DNA from: Ovis canadensis
Taxonomy: Eukaryota > Chordata > Mammalia > Artiodactyla > Bovidae
Length of the DNA stretch: 64,000 nucleotides
Assembly (NCBI RefSeq): GCF_042477335.2
Contig: NC_091260.1
Coordinates: 46,705,001 to 46,769,000, forward strand
Reading direction: 5' to 3'
A program made the translations under genes and the position numbers. The first letter of the stretch is position 1, and every line of letters starts with the position of its first letter. Shown piece by piece: positions 62,125 to 64,000 of this stretch. The notes beneath the pieces were generated by a model. It ran no database searches, had not been told where the DNA came from, and worked only from the letters and a program-made list of their open reading frames with translations.

Positions 62125-62935
62125 TTAATTTTTTATTGAATTTATTGATTTACTGCTGTACAGCAAAGTGATTCTCTTATACATACCTATATATATATAT
62201 ACATATATATTCTTTATTAACATTCTTTTCCATTATGGTTAATCATAGGATACTGAATATAGTTCTCTGTACTATACAGTAGGACCTTGGTGTTTATCCA
62301 TTCTGTATATAAAAGCTTACATTTGCTAATCCCAACCTCCCACTCCATCCTTTTCCTCTTCCTGTCCCCCTGGGCAACCACCAGTCTGGTCTCCATATCC
62401 AAGAGTCTGTTTCTATTTCATAAATAGTCTCACTTGTGTCATAGTTTAGATTTCACGTATAAGTGATACCATACGATACTTGTCTTTTTCTGATTTACGT
62501 CACTTAGTAGGATAATCTCTACTCACATCCATCTTGCTGTAAATGGCATTATTTTGTTCTTTTATATGGCTGAGTAGTATTTCATTGTACATATGTACCA
62601 CACCTTCTTTACCCTTCCATGTATTTATGGGCACTTAGATTGCTTCTGTGTCTTGGCTATTGTGAATAGTGCTGCTATGAACATAGAGCTGCATGTATCT
62701 TTTGGCATTATAGTTTTGTTCAAGAGCAGGCTTGCTGTATCATATAGCAATCCTATTTTTTATTTTCTGAGGACACTCCATACTGTTTTCCACAGGGGCT
62801 GTACCAACTTACATTCTCACCAAGAATGTAAGAAGGTTCCCTTTTCTCCACACCCTCCTTAGCATTTGTTATTTGTAGACTTTTCAAAGATGGCTGTTCT
62901 AATCAGTGTGAGGTAGTACCTCGCTGTAGTTTGTT
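62125..62935 (-). mobile_element. L1 3' end, antisense
   Basis: Reverse-complement L1 3' UTR and ORF2 end: CATTCTTTTCCATTATGGTT, CCACCAGTCTGGTCTCCATA, ATAAGTGATACCATACGATA, then ATGAACATAGAGCTGCATGT. Its frame is broken. No target duplication was identified, so the edges are approximate. Confidence 0.85.
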
Positions 62936-63094
62936 TTTGTTTGGGGGCAGTTTTGAGGGAGTGTATTTATTACTATTTATTACAGAAAAGGTGTATTTTT
63001 AAAAGTAAGCTAAGGGTATTTTTAATGATTTTAAAATTTATATTTTAAAAAGTACCTATCAAGTAACTTTTTAGGATTTTGATTATAAAATTTG

Positions 63095-63905
63095 CTAGAT
63101 TTTTTTAGTATTTTAGCTTTATTGGAGTACAGCTGATTGACAATATTGTTTGAGTTTCAGGCATACAGCAAAATGATTCAATTATACATACACATATATT
63201 CGTTCACTTTTGGATTATTTTCTCATGTACGTTATCACAGAATATTGAGATGAGTTCCCTGTGCTATGCTGTAGGTCCTTGTTAGCTGTGCTAAGTCACT
63301 TCAGTAGTGTCCAACTCTTTGTGATGCTATGGACTATAGCCGGCCAGGCTCTTCTGTCCATGGGATTTTCTAGGCAAGAATACTGAAGTGGGTTGCTACG
63401 CCGTCCTCCAAGGGGTCTTCCCAGCCCAGGAATCAAACCCACATATCTTTCATCTCCTGCATTGGTGAGCAGGTCCTTTACCATCAGCACCACTAGGAAG
63501 CCCCCCGTGTAGGCTATCTTATACAGTAGATGCACTTGTGTTGATCACAAGCTCCTGGTCTATCCCTCCCCTTCCTATGTTTCCCTTTGGTAACCATAAG
63601 TTTGTTTTTGATATCTATGTTTACTTCTGTTTTATAAATAACTTCATTTGTATCTTTTTTAAAAATTATATCTTACATAAAAGTGATATCACATGATATT
63701 TATCTTTCTCTGACTTACTCAGTATGATAATCTCTAGATTCGTCATGTTGCTACAAATGGCATTGTTTCATTCCTTTTTATGGCTGGGTAATATTCCACA
63801 GTATATAGGTACATATCTTTTTTATCCATTTCTCTGCTGATGGACATTTAGAGTTGATTTGTGTTCCTCTAATAATTAGCAACGCTGAGCATCTTTTCAT
63901 GTGAA
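63095..63905 (-). mobile_element. L1 3' end, antisense, with nested SINE and internal deletion
   Basis: Reverse-complement L1 3' UTR (TTATTGGAGTACAGCTGATT, TCCCTGTGCTATGCTGTAGG) is split by a SINE and resumes with GCACTTGTGTTGATCACAAG. Near 63855 the ORF2-derived sequence jumps from TGATGGACATTTAGAGTTGA to TTCCTCTAATAATTAGCAAC, skipping several hundred bases found in the intron 11 copy. Confidence 0.85.
63285..63506 (-). mobile_element. Bov-tA SINE nested in L1
   Basis: Reverse-complement SINE from GTGCTAAGTCACTTCAGTAG to the head CATCAGCACCACTAGGAAGC. The L1 sequence on either side is continuous apart from this insert. Confidence 0.9.
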
Positions 63906-64000
63906 CTATAATTTCTATAAAATGGCATATTTCAGTGACCTCTCCACAGCACCTCTACCCCTAACACCCCCCTTTCTAAAATCAGAATCTCCAAGAGGGG

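Noticed and set aside
61442-64000. MROH2B exon 18
   Set aside because: No segment with the expected next residues and splice sites was seen; the stretch holds L1 and SINE sequence.

Overview
This window is nuclear DNA from a ruminant, most likely a bovid. The evidence is its dense load of pecoran repeats: many Bov-tA and Bov-A2 SINEs (tRNA-Glu-like head, body containing the GTCGCAAAGAGTCGG-type motif), more than a dozen BovB (RTE-clade) LINE pieces, ruminant L1 pieces and one CHR-type SINE. Nothing prokaryotic, plasmid or phage is present. The sequence alone does not separate cattle, sheep, goat or a relative.

From 1 to about 33.1 kb the window is essentially intergenic. It is AT-rich unique DNA broken up by SINE, BovB, L1, MaLR-like LTR and DNA-transposon insertions, many with visible target-site duplications (TSDs). 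Its one gene-like item is a possible terminal coding exon on the minus strand (30977-31183), whose product I do not recognise.

From 33,143 to the right edge lies the 5' part of one multi-exon gene on the plus strand, which I identify as MROH2B (maestro heat-like repeat family member 2B, formerly HEATR7B2). Seventeen coding exons could be placed at GT/AG junctions. All splice in frame with no stop and give the first 576 residues of a protein that is about 1,580 residues long in human. The last placed exon ends at 61,441, and the remaining exons should lie beyond the right edge. In human this gene sits between C7 and C6, but I found no recognisable exon of either here.

The introns hold most of the remaining repeats. 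The largest is a 5'-truncated antisense L1 in intron 11 (51,628-53,691) with a clean TSD and an open ORF2 C-terminal half. Intron 6 carries a BovB with most of its reverse transcriptase domain. The most instructive structures are insertion histories: a BovB with a twin-priming-type 5' inversion (14,657-16,947) whose target site was reused by a later Bov-A2, leaving three copies of one 12-13 bp target; a composite SINE flanked by a 62-63 bp direct repeat; and a BovB with a fold-back at its 5' end. I saw no previously undescribed functional system.
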